From assembly GCF_004382795.1 (NCBI RefSeq), contig NZ_SMSG01000004.1:362382-426381 (forward strand): a stretch of DNA of 64,000 bases. The letters are read 5' to 3'. This DNA is from Cumulibacter soli. Its GTDB lineage: Bacteria; Actinomycetota; Actinomycetes; Mycobacteriales; Antricoccaceae. The position numbers and the translations under genes are program-made. How positions within the stretch are numbered: position 1 is the first letter of the stretch; the number at the start of each line of letters is the position of its first letter. The notes beneath the pieces are model-generated. The model was not told the origin of the DNA. It saw only the letters and a list, made by a program, of their open reading frames with translations, and did no database searches. This document shows, piece after piece, positions 8,498-16,715 of this stretch.

Positions 8498-8707
8498 TCA
8501 GTTCGCAGCGGACAGGGGGAAGAACTCAAGCGGGTCGTAGGTCATCGCCGGCTCCAGATCATCGCCGAACTCGTACAGCCCGTCGGCGATCTGGCGCAGC
8601 TTCGGATAGTCCGCGACTAGCACGTCGACCTCTTCGGGGGATGGGGTGATCTGTGCCGCCGCTAACGCGGCCTCGACGTACGCCTTGGACTGCTCGGGGG
8701 TGGTCAT
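8498..8707 (-). CDS. small AtzG-like (DUF4089-type) amidase partner (copy 2)
   Basis: 69 residues (MTTPEQSKAY... to PLSAAN). The ATG overlaps the end of the ABC ATPase gene as ATGA. The pattern is the same as the copy at 15019-15204: A(Q/K)I(T/S)PxPEEVDxL near residues 18-30, an aromatic-rich segment, then EPAMTYDP near residues 52-59, matching EPAVTFDP of copy 3. This EP-x3-F/Y-x-P tail is typical of AtzG-like proteins. Predicted to form a heteromer with the following amidase. Confidence 0.7.
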   Translation of the reverse strand: MTTPEQSKAYVEAALAAAQITPSPEEVDVLVADYPKLRQIADGLYEFGDDLEPAMTYDPLEFFPLSAAN

Positions 8708-9750
8708 GCGTGGGCTCCTTCGAAAAGTGATTCGGTCGTGGGGACGGTTACCTTGCCGGTGTAGATGTGGCAGGCGACGAAGTGATCCGGCTCGGCTTCG
8801 ACCCGTTCGGGCCGCTCGGCTGCGCAGATGTCCTGGGCGAACGGGCACCGCGTCCGGAACCGGCAGCCGCTCGGCGGATCGATCGGACTCGGAATCTCGC
8901 CGTCGATCTCATCGACGGACTCCTCCCGGCGCGATCGGGTCGGGTCGAGGTTGGGGATGGCCGACAGCAGCACCTGGCTGTACGGGTGCAGGGGCCTGCG
9001 GTAGAGCTCCTCGGCCGGCGACTGCTCGACGACCTGCCCGAGGTACATCACGACTACCTCGTCGGAGATGTACTCGACCACGTTGAGATCGTGACTGATG
9101 AATACATAGGTCAGTCCGTACTGCTCCTGCAGATCCGACAGCAGGTTCAGCACCTGCGCCTGGATCGACTTGTCCAGTGCGGAAACCGCCTCGTCCAGGA
9201 CCACCAGTTGCGGTTGGACCACCAGCGCGCGGGCAATGTTCACTCGCTGTCGCTGTCCGCCGGACAGCTGATGCGGATAGTGCGACGCGTACGCCGCCGG
9301 TAGCCCGACGTCCGCGATCACCTGGGCGACCCGTTTCGCGGTCTCGGCCTTCGACACTCCCTGCACGGTCAGCGGGAAGCCGATCGATTCGCCGATCGTC
9401 GAGCGCGGGTTGAGCGCGGAGTGCGGATCCTGGAAGACCATCTGCATGGCCTTGGCCATCTCCTTTCCGCGGCGGCTCTTGATCTGTCGGTTGGCGAAGA
9501 TCATTTCCCCGTCCGTTGGCGGGTGCAGACCGGTGATCACACGGGCGAGCGTCGACTTGCCGCAGCCCGATTCGCCGACTATGCCGAGGGTCGAGCCCTT
9601 TTTTACGGTGAACGAGACGTCGTTGACGGCCGAAAGTTTGGCCTTCTTGCCGTTATGGCTGACCGCGAACTGCTTGGATACGCCGAGCAGTTCCAGCAGT
9701 GGATATTCCTTGAACGCCGAGCGCTCTTCATCGGTAGCGACATCTGGCAT
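8704..9750 (-). CDS. oligopeptide/dipeptide-type ABC importer ATPase (DppF-like)
   Basis: 348 residues with Walker A GESGCGKST (59-67), Q-loop FQDPH, signature LSGGQRQR (162-169) and Walker B LVVLDE (183-188). The D-loop region reads EAVSALD instead of the more usual EPVSALD. The C-terminal oligopeptide-importer extension contains the four-cysteine motif GCRFRTRCPFAQDIC with a later Cys before HIYTG, which is typical of DppF/OppF. It pairs with the DppD-like ATPase at 13349-14374. It sits in the middle of the operon, coupled by ATGA to the AtzG-like gene that follows, so transport and amidase genes are translated together. Confidence 0.93.
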   Translation of the reverse strand: MPDVATDEERSAFKEYPLLELLGVSKQFAVSHNGKKAKLSAVNDVSFTVKKGSTLGIVGESGCGKSTLARVITGLHPPTDGEMIFANRQIKSRRGKEMAKAMQMVFQDPHSALNPRSTIGESIGFPLTVQGVSKAETAKRVAQVIADVGLPAAYASHYPHQLSGGQRQRVNIARALVVQPQLVVLDEAVSALDKSIQAQVLNLLSDLQEQYGLTYVFISHDLNVVEYISDEVVVMYLGQVVEQSPAEELYRRPLHPYSQVLLSAIPNLDPTRSRREESVDEIDGEIPSPIDPPSGCRFRTRCPFAQDICAAERPERVEAEPDHFVACHIYTGKVTVPTTESLFEGAHA

Positions 9751-9765
9751 GGCGTACTTCTCCTC

Positions 9766-10725
9766 TCAGAGACGGCTATCGGTTGCCTCGCGCAGCGCAT
9801 CGCTGGCGAGGTTGAAGCAGACGGAGGTCAGGAAGATCATCAGACCGGGCAACATCACGTTCACCATGGCGATCGAGATCGAGTTGCGCATGGAGTTCAA
9901 CATGAATCCCCACTCCGGCGCCGGTGGCAGGGAACCGAGGCCAAGGAAGGACAGACTGGCGGCGATGAGCATCGCGACCCCGACCAGTCCGGACGCGTAG
10001 ACAATGATGTCGTTCATTACGTTCGGGATGATTTGAGACGTCGCGACCTTGATCCGCGAGGCACCGGACAGTTTCGCCGCCTCGACGAACTCCTTGGTGA
10101 CCACCCGCCTCGTGGCTGATTCGGCGACTCGGGCCACCGGCGGGACGGACACGATCGTGACCGCGATCAACGCGTTCGCCATACCTGGGCCGAGTGAAGC
10201 GCTGACGGCGATGGCGAGCAGGACGGCTGGAAACGCGTACAGCATGTCCATTCCGCGCATCAGGACGGTCTGGACCTTGCCACCGAGCATTCCTGCCGTG
10301 ACGCCGATCGCCGTGCCGATCAGCGTCGCGATAATCGTCGGAACGAACGCAGCGACGAGGGTAAGCCGACCGCCGTAGATCAACCGCGACAGCAGGTCCC
10401 TGCCCTGCTCATCGGTGCCGAGCAGGTAGCCCTCGCTGAACGGTGCGAGCAAGCGGTCGGCGGCGATACCCCGCAGGGGGTCGTACGGCGCGATCCAGGG
10501 GGCGAGGATGGCAGCGAGGGCAAGCAGGACGATGAATCCTGCCGCCGCCACACCCACCTTGTTCTCCAGGAACCGGCGACCGGTCTCCGCCCAGAACGAC
10601 TGCGGCTTGGCGCCGTCGTCGACGGCCAGCCACTCCTGACGTAACCGCTCTGCTTCGGCCCGGTCCTGTTCGGAGACTGCGCTCGCGAAGTCGGCAGGAA
10701 GCCGACGAACCATCGTCTCGGTCAT
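9766..10725 (-). CDS. Dpp-type ABC importer inner-membrane permease (DppC-like)
   Basis: 319 residues from the ATG at 10725, which overlaps the dppB stop as ATGA; the longer frame upstream is the shadow of dppB. An N-terminal cytoplasmic stretch of about 55 residues is followed by the DppC N-domain (first membrane segment, then DPLRGIAADRLLAP and GTDEQGRDLLSRLIYG). Five further membrane segments follow. The EAA loop that contacts the ATPases reads EAAKLSGASRIKV. The product forms the channel with the DppB-like protein. Confidence 0.93.
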   Translation of the reverse strand: MTETMVRRLPADFASAVSEQDRAEAERLRQEWLAVDDGAKPQSFWAETGRRFLENKVGVAAAGFIVLLALAAILAPWIAPYDPLRGIAADRLLAPFSEGYLLGTDEQGRDLLSRLIYGGRLTLVAAFVPTIIATLIGTAIGVTAGMLGGKVQTVLMRGMDMLYAFPAVLLAIAVSASLGPGMANALIAVTIVSVPPVARVAESATRRVVTKEFVEAAKLSGASRIKVATSQIIPNVMNDIIVYASGLVGVAMLIAASLSFLGLGSLPPAPEWGFMLNSMRNSISIAMVNVMLPGLMIFLTSVCFNLASDALREATDSRL

Positions 10726-11669
10726 GTCAGGGTCCCCCTTACCCGTGGGTCGATCGCGGCCTGGATGATGTCCACGGCCAAGTTGATGAGCACGAACGCG
10801 AAGGCGATGATGAGGATCGTTCCTTGGATGACCGGCAGATCCCGCGAGGAGATCGCGTTGTAGGTCAGCGTCCCCATGCCCGGCCAACGGAAGATCGTCT
10901 CCACGACAACCGATCCGCCGAGCAGGTACCCGAATTGAACGCCTGAGGTGGTCAGGACCGGCGAGATCGCATTACGCATCACGTGTTTGCGGACCTCGTT
11001 TTCGCTGAGCCCTTTCGCTCGCAGCGTCTCGATGAAATCGGCCGACATGGTGTCGACGATTGCTGCCCGCATCACCCGAGCGGTAATACCTGCGGTCACC
11101 AGCGACCCGGTTGCGACCGGCAGGATGAGCGAGGAGATCGCTCCGCCGATCCCGTCCTCCATCCCGTTCCAGCCGCCGGCCGGCAGCAGCTGCAACTTCG
11201 AGGCGAAGACGCTCAGCAGCACCACGCCGAGGAAGAACGACGGGATACTCAGCCCCGCGAGGCTGAAGGTGGAGACGATCTTGTCTACCCACCCGCCGCG
11301 CCGAGTGCCGGCGATGAATCCCAGCAGTATCCCCAAGGCGACGCCGATGACCGCGGACACGATCGCGAGGATGAAGGTGTTCGCCCACGCCTGGCCGAGC
11401 AACTCGGAGACGTCGCGGTGACGCTGTTGGGAGAATCCGAGGTCGCCCTGGAGGATGTTGACGAGCCAGTCCCAGTACCGGATCGGCAACGGATCGTGAA
11501 GTCCGAGGCGTTCCTCTGCCGCGTACTTCTCCGCGTCGGTCATCTGATCGTTGATGAGGCCGCCGGCGGCGCTACCCGGTAGGACGTTCATCAGCAGGAA
11601 GCAGATGATGGAAACGCCGATCAGAATGGGAATCGAGTAGAGCAGCCGCCGTACGGCGAGGCGGAACAT
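10722..11669 (-). CDS. Dpp-type ABC importer inner-membrane permease (DppB-like)
   Basis: 315 residues, the normal length. The N-terminus MFRLAVRRLLYSIPILIGVS is the classic DppB/OppB first segment. It is followed by the external loop with LGLHDPLPIRYWDWL, and the EAA motif reads ETLRAKGLSENEVRKHVMRNA. Six membrane segments are visible. The start lies 1 base after the stop of the binding-protein gene and the end overlaps dppC, so the genes form one unit. Confidence 0.93.
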   Translation of the reverse strand: MFRLAVRRLLYSIPILIGVSIICFLLMNVLPGSAAGGLINDQMTDAEKYAAEERLGLHDPLPIRYWDWLVNILQGDLGFSQQRHRDVSELLGQAWANTFILAIVSAVIGVALGILLGFIAGTRRGGWVDKIVSTFSLAGLSIPSFFLGVVLLSVFASKLQLLPAGGWNGMEDGIGGAISSLILPVATGSLVTAGITARVMRAAIVDTMSADFIETLRAKGLSENEVRKHVMRNAISPVLTTSGVQFGYLLGGSVVVETIFRWPGMGTLTYNAISSRDLPVIQGTILIIAFAFVLINLAVDIIQAAIDPRVRGTLT

Positions 11670-11670
11670 G

Positions 11671-13314
11671 TCAGTCCTCCACCGAGATCAGGGTGAAGTC
11701 GGTCCACCAGGAAAGCACCGGGATGAAGCCCTTCACCTCGGGAGCGAGTACCCGCAGGTTGAGGTCGTGCATCCAGTACAGGAAGTCCGCCTCGTCTAAG
11801 GCGATGTCGAGCCCCTGTCGGAAGTACTCGTGGGTCTGCTCGATGTCGGTGGTGGCCAAGCCCTTGTCCCAGAGTTCGTCGATCTCGGGGTTGCACATGC
11901 CGGCTGCGTTCGGGGTACCGGGCACCCGTTCGCACATCACCGTGGTGGTGTAGGTGGTCGGGAGCATTCCGGCGGCCGGGGAAGCCCACAGAATGTCGAT
12001 GTCCTGCCATTGCGGGCTGTTGAGTCCCTCGATGCCCATGGTGAGCAACGTGTTCCACTCGACCGGCATGAGCTCGACGTCGACGCCGATATCGGCGAAC
12101 TGCTGTTGGAGCGACTGCATCATCTCCGGCGGGTACATGTTGCCCGAACCGCCTTGTGGGTAGGCGAACACGAGGGGCTTGAGACCCTCGCCGCCGGGAT
12201 AGCCCGCCTCAGCGAGCAGTTGCTCCGCCTTTGCCTTGTCGTAGCCGTAGCCTGGATTGTCCGGGACGAAGTCGGGGTGACCTTCATACACGTACTGCGA
12301 TGCCGGGAAGCCAGCATCGTTGATGATCGCGGCGGTCGCCTCACGGTCGAGCGCGTAGTTCAACGCCTGACGCAGTTCGACGTTGTCCTTGAACGGCGCC
12401 CGGAACTCGTTGAACCGCGGCGAGATCGAATGCGGGTACTTCGCGAGAATGACGTTGGCGCCGCTGTCCTGCAGTTGTTGGATGGCGTCCGGGGCCGGCG
12501 CGTCGGCCCAGTTGACCTCGCCCGACTCGAACATCGAGAGCCGAGTGGCAGCCTCCGGGGCCGGGTAGAGGTAGATCTCCTCCAGCTTCGCCGGGCCATG
12601 CCAGTAGTCATCGTTGCGAACGAGCAAGGCGTGGTCGCCCGGTACGAGTTCCTCCAACGTGAACGGCCCCGTGCCGACGGGAGCCTTCGCGAAGTCTGCC
12701 CAGGTGCCGCCGCCATCGATGACCGCTTTGACGGCCGTCGGCGACGGAATGAACCAGGACAGTGCGTCGTAATTGAGCAGGCCGTACGGCATCGTGGTCT
12801 CAACGGTCACCGTGTAGTCGTCGACCTTCTTGTACCCGCCGGCCTTCACGTACTTGAATACGGCGGACCCGCGCGATGCCACGTCCGCATCGAAGTACTT
12901 GCCGTCAGGATCACCCTTGACCGTGTCCAGTTTGAAGATCACGGCATCAGCGTTGAACGGCGTTCCGTCGGTGAATTCAACGTCCTCGCGCAGTTTGAAC
13001 GTCCAGACCGTACCGTCTTCGTTCGGCTCGACCGACTCGGCGAGGCTCGGCTGCGGCGTCGGCAGTTCCGTATCCTGGTCGAGGTTCAGGCGAGTGAGAC
13101 CGTCGTAGAGGTTGTTCGAGACGAAGCGGAAGCCCTCGTAGCCGTTGTCCGGGTATGTGCCGGTGAATGGGATATCCGAGGCGGTCATCGCGATCTTCAG
13201 CACGCCGGGATCGCTCGATCCGCCACTGCCGGATGCGCCGCAGGCCGTCAGGGACATGCCCGCGACCAGTAGGCCTGCGACGAAGGTGACCGCCTTGCGC
13301 ATGGACAATTTCAT
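11671..13314 (-). CDS. extracellular solute-binding lipoprotein of the Dpp-type importer (SBP family 5)
   Basis: 547 residues from the ATG at 13314, preceded by AAGGAGAG; the open frame upstream is spurious. Signal peptide with lipobox LTAC, lipid-modified Cys25, then a Gly/Ser linker. The body is a family-5 binding protein. It has YDGLTRLNLDQDTELPTPQPSLAES, then a W-T-F-K-LREDVEFTDGTPFNADAV-type motif near residues 110-135, and FxxPxxDNVxLRxAxNYAxDR near 300. The ligand is unknown; given the linked amidases, a short amide or peptide-like compound is plausible. It lies between dppD and dppB in the minus-strand operon. Confidence 0.93.
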   Translation of the reverse strand: MKLSMRKAVTFVAGLLVAGMSLTACGASGSGGSSDPGVLKIAMTASDIPFTGTYPDNGYEGFRFVSNNLYDGLTRLNLDQDTELPTPQPSLAESVEPNEDGTVWTFKLREDVEFTDGTPFNADAVIFKLDTVKGDPDGKYFDADVASRGSAVFKYVKAGGYKKVDDYTVTVETTMPYGLLNYDALSWFIPSPTAVKAVIDGGGTWADFAKAPVGTGPFTLEELVPGDHALLVRNDDYWHGPAKLEEIYLYPAPEAATRLSMFESGEVNWADAPAPDAIQQLQDSGANVILAKYPHSISPRFNEFRAPFKDNVELRQALNYALDREATAAIINDAGFPASQYVYEGHPDFVPDNPGYGYDKAKAEQLLAEAGYPGGEGLKPLVFAYPQGGSGNMYPPEMMQSLQQQFADIGVDVELMPVEWNTLLTMGIEGLNSPQWQDIDILWASPAAGMLPTTYTTTVMCERVPGTPNAAGMCNPEIDELWDKGLATTDIEQTHEYFRQGLDIALDEADFLYWMHDLNLRVLAPEVKGFIPVLSWWTDFTLISVED

Positions 13315-13348
13315 TGTTTGCTCTCCTTTAACGGACTGGTCGAACGTG

Positions 13349-14374
13349 CTAGTCGGTGGGCTGGCCGGGGGCGAAGACGCAGCGGCTCCAGTGGCCGTCG
13401 TCCTGGTGTTGCGCCTGCGGATATCCGGACCAGCAAGAGGCGCTCGCATATCGGCATCGAGGGGCGAACGCGCAGCCTGGTGGGATGCGCTGCAGCGACG
13501 GCGGCATCCCACCGATAGCCATCGGGCGGTCCGGCTGGCCGGCGCGAACGTTGGCTTCGATCAGCCCCTCGGTGTACGGATGCGCCGGTGAGTTGAGAAC
13601 CTGCTCGGCGGTACCGAATTCGACGAAGCGCCCCGCGTACATGACCGCCACGTCGTCGGCGAGTTCCGCCGCGACACCCAAGTCGTGAGTTACCACCACG
13701 ATGCTCATCTGGTTCTCGATCTGCAGCTGGCGGAACAACCGGATGATGCGGGCCTGAACGGTCACGTCGAGCGCGGTCGTGGGCTCATCGGCCAGCAGGA
13801 CCTGCGGTCGGCCGGCAATCGCCATCGCGATCACGATGCGTTGCCGCATACCGCCGGACAGCTGGGACGGGTATGCCTTCAGCCGCGTCTGCGGTGATGG
13901 GATTTGCACGAGGTTGAGTAGGTCGAGCGCGCGGGCCGACCGCTCGCCCTTCGCCATATCCGGGTTTGCCTTGCCGATCGTCTCGATCAGCTGCTCACCG
14001 ACGGTATATACCGGATCCAAGGCCGTAAGCGGGTCTTGGAAGACCATCGAGATGTCGCGACCACGGACCGACCGGCGCTCCTTTGCGCCGAGTGAGAGCA
14101 GGTCGCGGTCCCCCATGACGAGTTCGCCGGTGATCAGCGCGCTCGGCGGGTTGATCCCGATGATCGAGCGGAGCATCGCGCTCTTGCCCGAACCGGACTC
14201 GCCGATGACGGCGAGCGTCTTCGCGGGCTCGAGGGTGAACGAGACCCCGTTGACTGCGGAGGTCTCGCCGTGTCGCGTGCGGAAGGTCGTGGTCAGGTCC
14301 CGTACGTCGAGCGTGAACGAACTGGGCGGAGCCTGCGTTGTTGCCGTTTCGCGGGATTCCAGGAGTGTGCTCAT
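13349..14374 (-). CDS. oligopeptide/dipeptide-type ABC importer ATPase (DppD-like)
   Basis: 341 residues. Walker A GESGSGKSA (58-66, Ala in place of the usual final Thr/Ser), Q-loop FQDPLTALDPVYTVGEQ, signature LSGGMRQR, Walker B VLLADEPTTALD and the H-loop THDLGV. The C-terminal cysteine extension GCAFAPRCRYASASC marks it as DppD/OppD. It is the first gene of the long minus-strand operon (dppD-dppA-dppB-dppC-dppF, then two AtzG-like/amidase pairs and an MFS gene). The promoter must lie in the gap at 14375-15018. Confidence 0.93.
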   Translation of the reverse strand: MSTLLESRETATTQAPPSSFTLDVRDLTTTFRTRHGETSAVNGVSFTLEPAKTLAVIGESGSGKSAMLRSIIGINPPSALITGELVMGDRDLLSLGAKERRSVRGRDISMVFQDPLTALDPVYTVGEQLIETIGKANPDMAKGERSARALDLLNLVQIPSPQTRLKAYPSQLSGGMRQRIVIAMAIAGRPQVLLADEPTTALDVTVQARIIRLFRQLQIENQMSIVVVTHDLGVAAELADDVAVMYAGRFVEFGTAEQVLNSPAHPYTEGLIEANVRAGQPDRPMAIGGMPPSLQRIPPGCAFAPRCRYASASCWSGYPQAQHQDDGHWSRCVFAPGQPTD

Positions 14375-15018
14375 TCGGTTGCACCAGACTTTCGAAGAGG
14401 TCTCATCTGTGGTCCTTCGACGTTGAAGGGGGAACGGAGCCGGGCTCCGAGATTTGCTGCCCGGCGTCGTTGCCGGTGGCTAACTTGGCGGCCAACCCCA
14501 CGAGGTTGTGGGGCTTCAGCGGTGGACTCGCCGTGTGATGACTAAGAATCCCGGCCGGATGTTTCGCGTGACCTCGGCACCGATCAACGATGTGTTTCGC
14601 GGGTTTACGCGACCGAGATATCCCGTCTGACCTGCAGTTATGCGATCGGTGGTGAAACGCTCCGCGAGTGCTGTGCGGGCGGTTTGTGAGGCGAGACACG
14701 ACGAGGAGGCCGCAATTCCACGGGTGCCGGCGCAATTTCGGCGAGCGTTCGGACTTGCCCGGCTATGCAATGTGGAGAAAACGCAACAATGCGTGGAAAT
14801 AGTGCGCCCGAATAGCAGCGACAACGCGCAGCCGCACCGCGAACCGGCGCAACGGGGCCGCTCCGCTAGAGAATCCCAGGTGTTGAAGTCGCGCAAATGA
14901 CGCGTTACCTGCGGGCACCTCGCACGAAATCCATGACGCCCAGTGTTGGTGGCGTCCGCCTGTTGGCGTCCCGACACGTTCGGGCCACAGTCCCCGCATG
15001 AAAGGAAAGCAGGAACTC
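14375..15018. promoter_or_regulatory. divergent regulatory gap with candidate GntR sites
   Basis: 644 bases without a supported gene between dppD (minus) and the third AtzG-like gene (plus). It holds TGTTTCGCG at 14560-14568 and again at 14593-14601 (33 bases apart, close to three helical turns). The second copy overlaps a TCGCG-6-CGCGA inverted repeat (14597-14612). A CCCCAC/GTGGGG hairpin lies at 14496-14513. Both island transcripts probably start here. Clear -10 and -35 boxes are not evident. Confidence 0.4.
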
Positions 15019-15204
15019 ATGACCGATATCCGTCACACCGTCACCACGTTGCTCGCGCAAGCGAAGATCAGCCCGACTCCCGAGGAGGTCGACCACCTCA
15101 TCGATGCCTACGAGGAGAACCGCGCTGGCATCGAGAAGCTGTACGGAGTACCAGGGGTCCGCTACGAGGAGCCCGCAGTTACCTTCGATCCGCGACAGGG
15201 CTGA
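15019..15204 (+). CDS. small AtzG-like (DUF4089-type) amidase partner (copy 3)
   Basis: 61 residues from the ATG at 15019, which follows AGGAA; the in-frame ATG at 14998 lacks a ribosome site. Sequence runs through AKISPTPEEVDHLIDAY, then GIEKLYGVPG, and ends in RYEEPAVTFDPRQG. The EEPAVTFDP tail is the clearest AtzG/DUF4089-like feature of the three copies. Its stop overlaps the amidase start (TGATG). Expected role: stabilising partner of the amidase encoded directly downstream. Confidence 0.72.
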   Translation: MTDIRHTVTTLLAQAKISPTPEEVDHLIDAYEENRAGIEKLYGVPGVRYEEPAVTFDPRQG

Positions 15205-16628
15205 TGCACATGACCTCACCGATGAACGAAACTCCGTCCACGATCGCCCAAGCAGCCGCAGCCTTACGGGCCGGAACAACTACCGCGACCGAACTCGCGC
15301 AGGTCTCGATCGCCCGCGCCGATGCACTCGACGACAAGGTCGGCATCTACATCAAGCGCTTCGACGAGAAACTGCTCGAGGCAGCAACTGCGATCGACAC
15401 AGACCTGGCCAGCGGTAAAGAACTCGGCCCACTCGCGGGAATCCCGCTCGGCATAAAGGACATCATCACCACCATCGAGGCACCCACCACCGGACAGTCA
15501 CTCGTACAGGACTTGTCCTGGGGTCCGGGCATAGGCGACGCCGTCGTCGTCCAGCGACTCCGCGCGGCGGGTGCGTTGATCACCGGTAAGACGACCACCA
15601 TGGAGTTCGCCATGGGTCTACCGGATCCGGCCAAGCCATTTCCCATCTGCCGTAATCCCTGGGATCTGGACACATGGGCCGGTGGCTCATCCTCCGGCAC
15701 CGGTTCCGGTATTGCCGCCGGCGTCATTCTGGGCGGGCTGGGCACCGACACCGGCGGATCCATCCGCAATCCGGCTGCGTTCTGCTCGGTGACCGGCCTC
15801 ATGCCCACCGCCGGTCGAGTCCCGAAGTCGGGGTGTCTGCCGCTGGGATACTCGCTGGATCACATCGGACCGTTGGCACGATCGGCCGAGGACTGCGCCA
15901 TCATGCTCAATGCCCTCGCCGGGTACGACGACTCGGACGCCACCGCCATCGACGTACCGACCGAGGACTACACCGCCGCCCTCAGCGGTGACCTCAGCGG
16001 GCTCACCATCGGCGTCGACCGAACCTCCGGCCGCCCCGCCGACATCGTCGACGCCGCGCTCGACCCGCTGTTGGATGACGCCATCGCGGTACTCCTCGCA
16101 CGTGGCGCAACGGTCGTGGACGTCGCACTCCCCTTCTACGACGAGGCCGCGGCCGTACTCAGCGCGATCAACTCCGGAGAGTACGGCGCATTCCACCGAC
16201 CTGACGCACAGAGCCAGTTCGAGAACTTCGTCGCGAGTTTCCGAATGGCATTGGGACGCGGCACATTCGTCTCGGCCGCCGACTACGTCCAGGCGCAGCG
16301 CGTGCGACGGGTGATTGTCAAAGCCGTCAACACCGACGTCTTCAGCAAGGTCGATCTGGTCCTCTCGCCCACGGCGTGGGTCGGCGCCACACCCCTCGAG
16401 GCGCTGATCGAGAAGCCGTGGCAGCGTCCGCTACACGGCAACACCAGCTATTGGGACGTGACGGGCCACCCGGCGATCGCCGTTCCGATGGGATTCAACG
16501 CCGACGGTCTACCGCTGTCGTTCCAACTCATCGCCAAGCCGTTTGCCGAGGCGACCGCGCTCGCCGGAGCGTACGCCTACCAGCAGGAGACCGACTTCCA
16601 TCTCGCCGTACCACCGCTGGCCGGCTAA
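15204..16628 (+). CDS. amidase-signature serine hydrolase, AtzE/GatA-like (copy 3)
   Basis: 474 residues if the ATG at 15204 is used, which overlaps the preceding stop; ATGs at 15210 and 15222 are also possible. With this start the triad is Lys85 (PLGIKD), cis-Ser162 (AGGSSSGT) and Ser186 (DTGGSIR). It is closest in sequence to copy 1: both share GIYxxRFDxxLLEAA near the N-terminus, TTMEFAxGxPDPxKPFPxxRNPW before the triad, and GRVPKSGC(L/V)PLGYSLDHIGP after it. Transcribed divergently from the Dpp operon and ended by a strong hairpin at 16646. Substrate unknown. Confidence 0.9.
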   Translation: MHMTSPMNETPSTIAQAAAALRAGTTTATELAQVSIARADALDDKVGIYIKRFDEKLLEAATAIDTDLASGKELGPLAGIPLGIKDIITTIEAPTTGQSLVQDLSWGPGIGDAVVVQRLRAAGALITGKTTTMEFAMGLPDPAKPFPICRNPWDLDTWAGGSSSGTGSGIAAGVILGGLGTDTGGSIRNPAAFCSVTGLMPTAGRVPKSGCLPLGYSLDHIGPLARSAEDCAIMLNALAGYDDSDATAIDVPTEDYTAALSGDLSGLTIGVDRTSGRPADIVDAALDPLLDDAIAVLLARGATVVDVALPFYDEAAAVLSAINSGEYGAFHRPDAQSQFENFVASFRMALGRGTFVSAADYVQAQRVRRVIVKAVNTDVFSKVDLVLSPTAWVGATPLEALIEKPWQRPLHGNTSYWDVTGHPAIAVPMGFNADGLPLSFQLIAKPFAEATALAGAYAYQQETDFHLAVPPLAG

Positions 16629-16645
16629 CTAGTCGCAGTAATTCT

Positions 16646-16692
16646 GATGCGCGGTGATCGAGGCGTTGTTCGACGCCCGATCACCGCGCATC
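16646..16692. terminator. bidirectional hairpin terminator
   Basis: A perfect 15-bp stem (GATGCGCGGTGATCG and its complement) encloses an inner GGCGT/ACGCC stem. It lies between the convergent ends of amidase copy 3 and the DHA2 transporter. The tails are only weakly T-rich. Confidence 0.75.
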
Positions 16693-16715
16693 ATTACCTT
16701 CATCTGCGCCACGGT

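Noticed and set aside
5432-16628. Amidases as GatA of the tRNA amidotransferase
   Set aside because: Three copies, no gatB nearby, and the small partners resemble AtzG rather than a typical GatC of about 95-100 residues.
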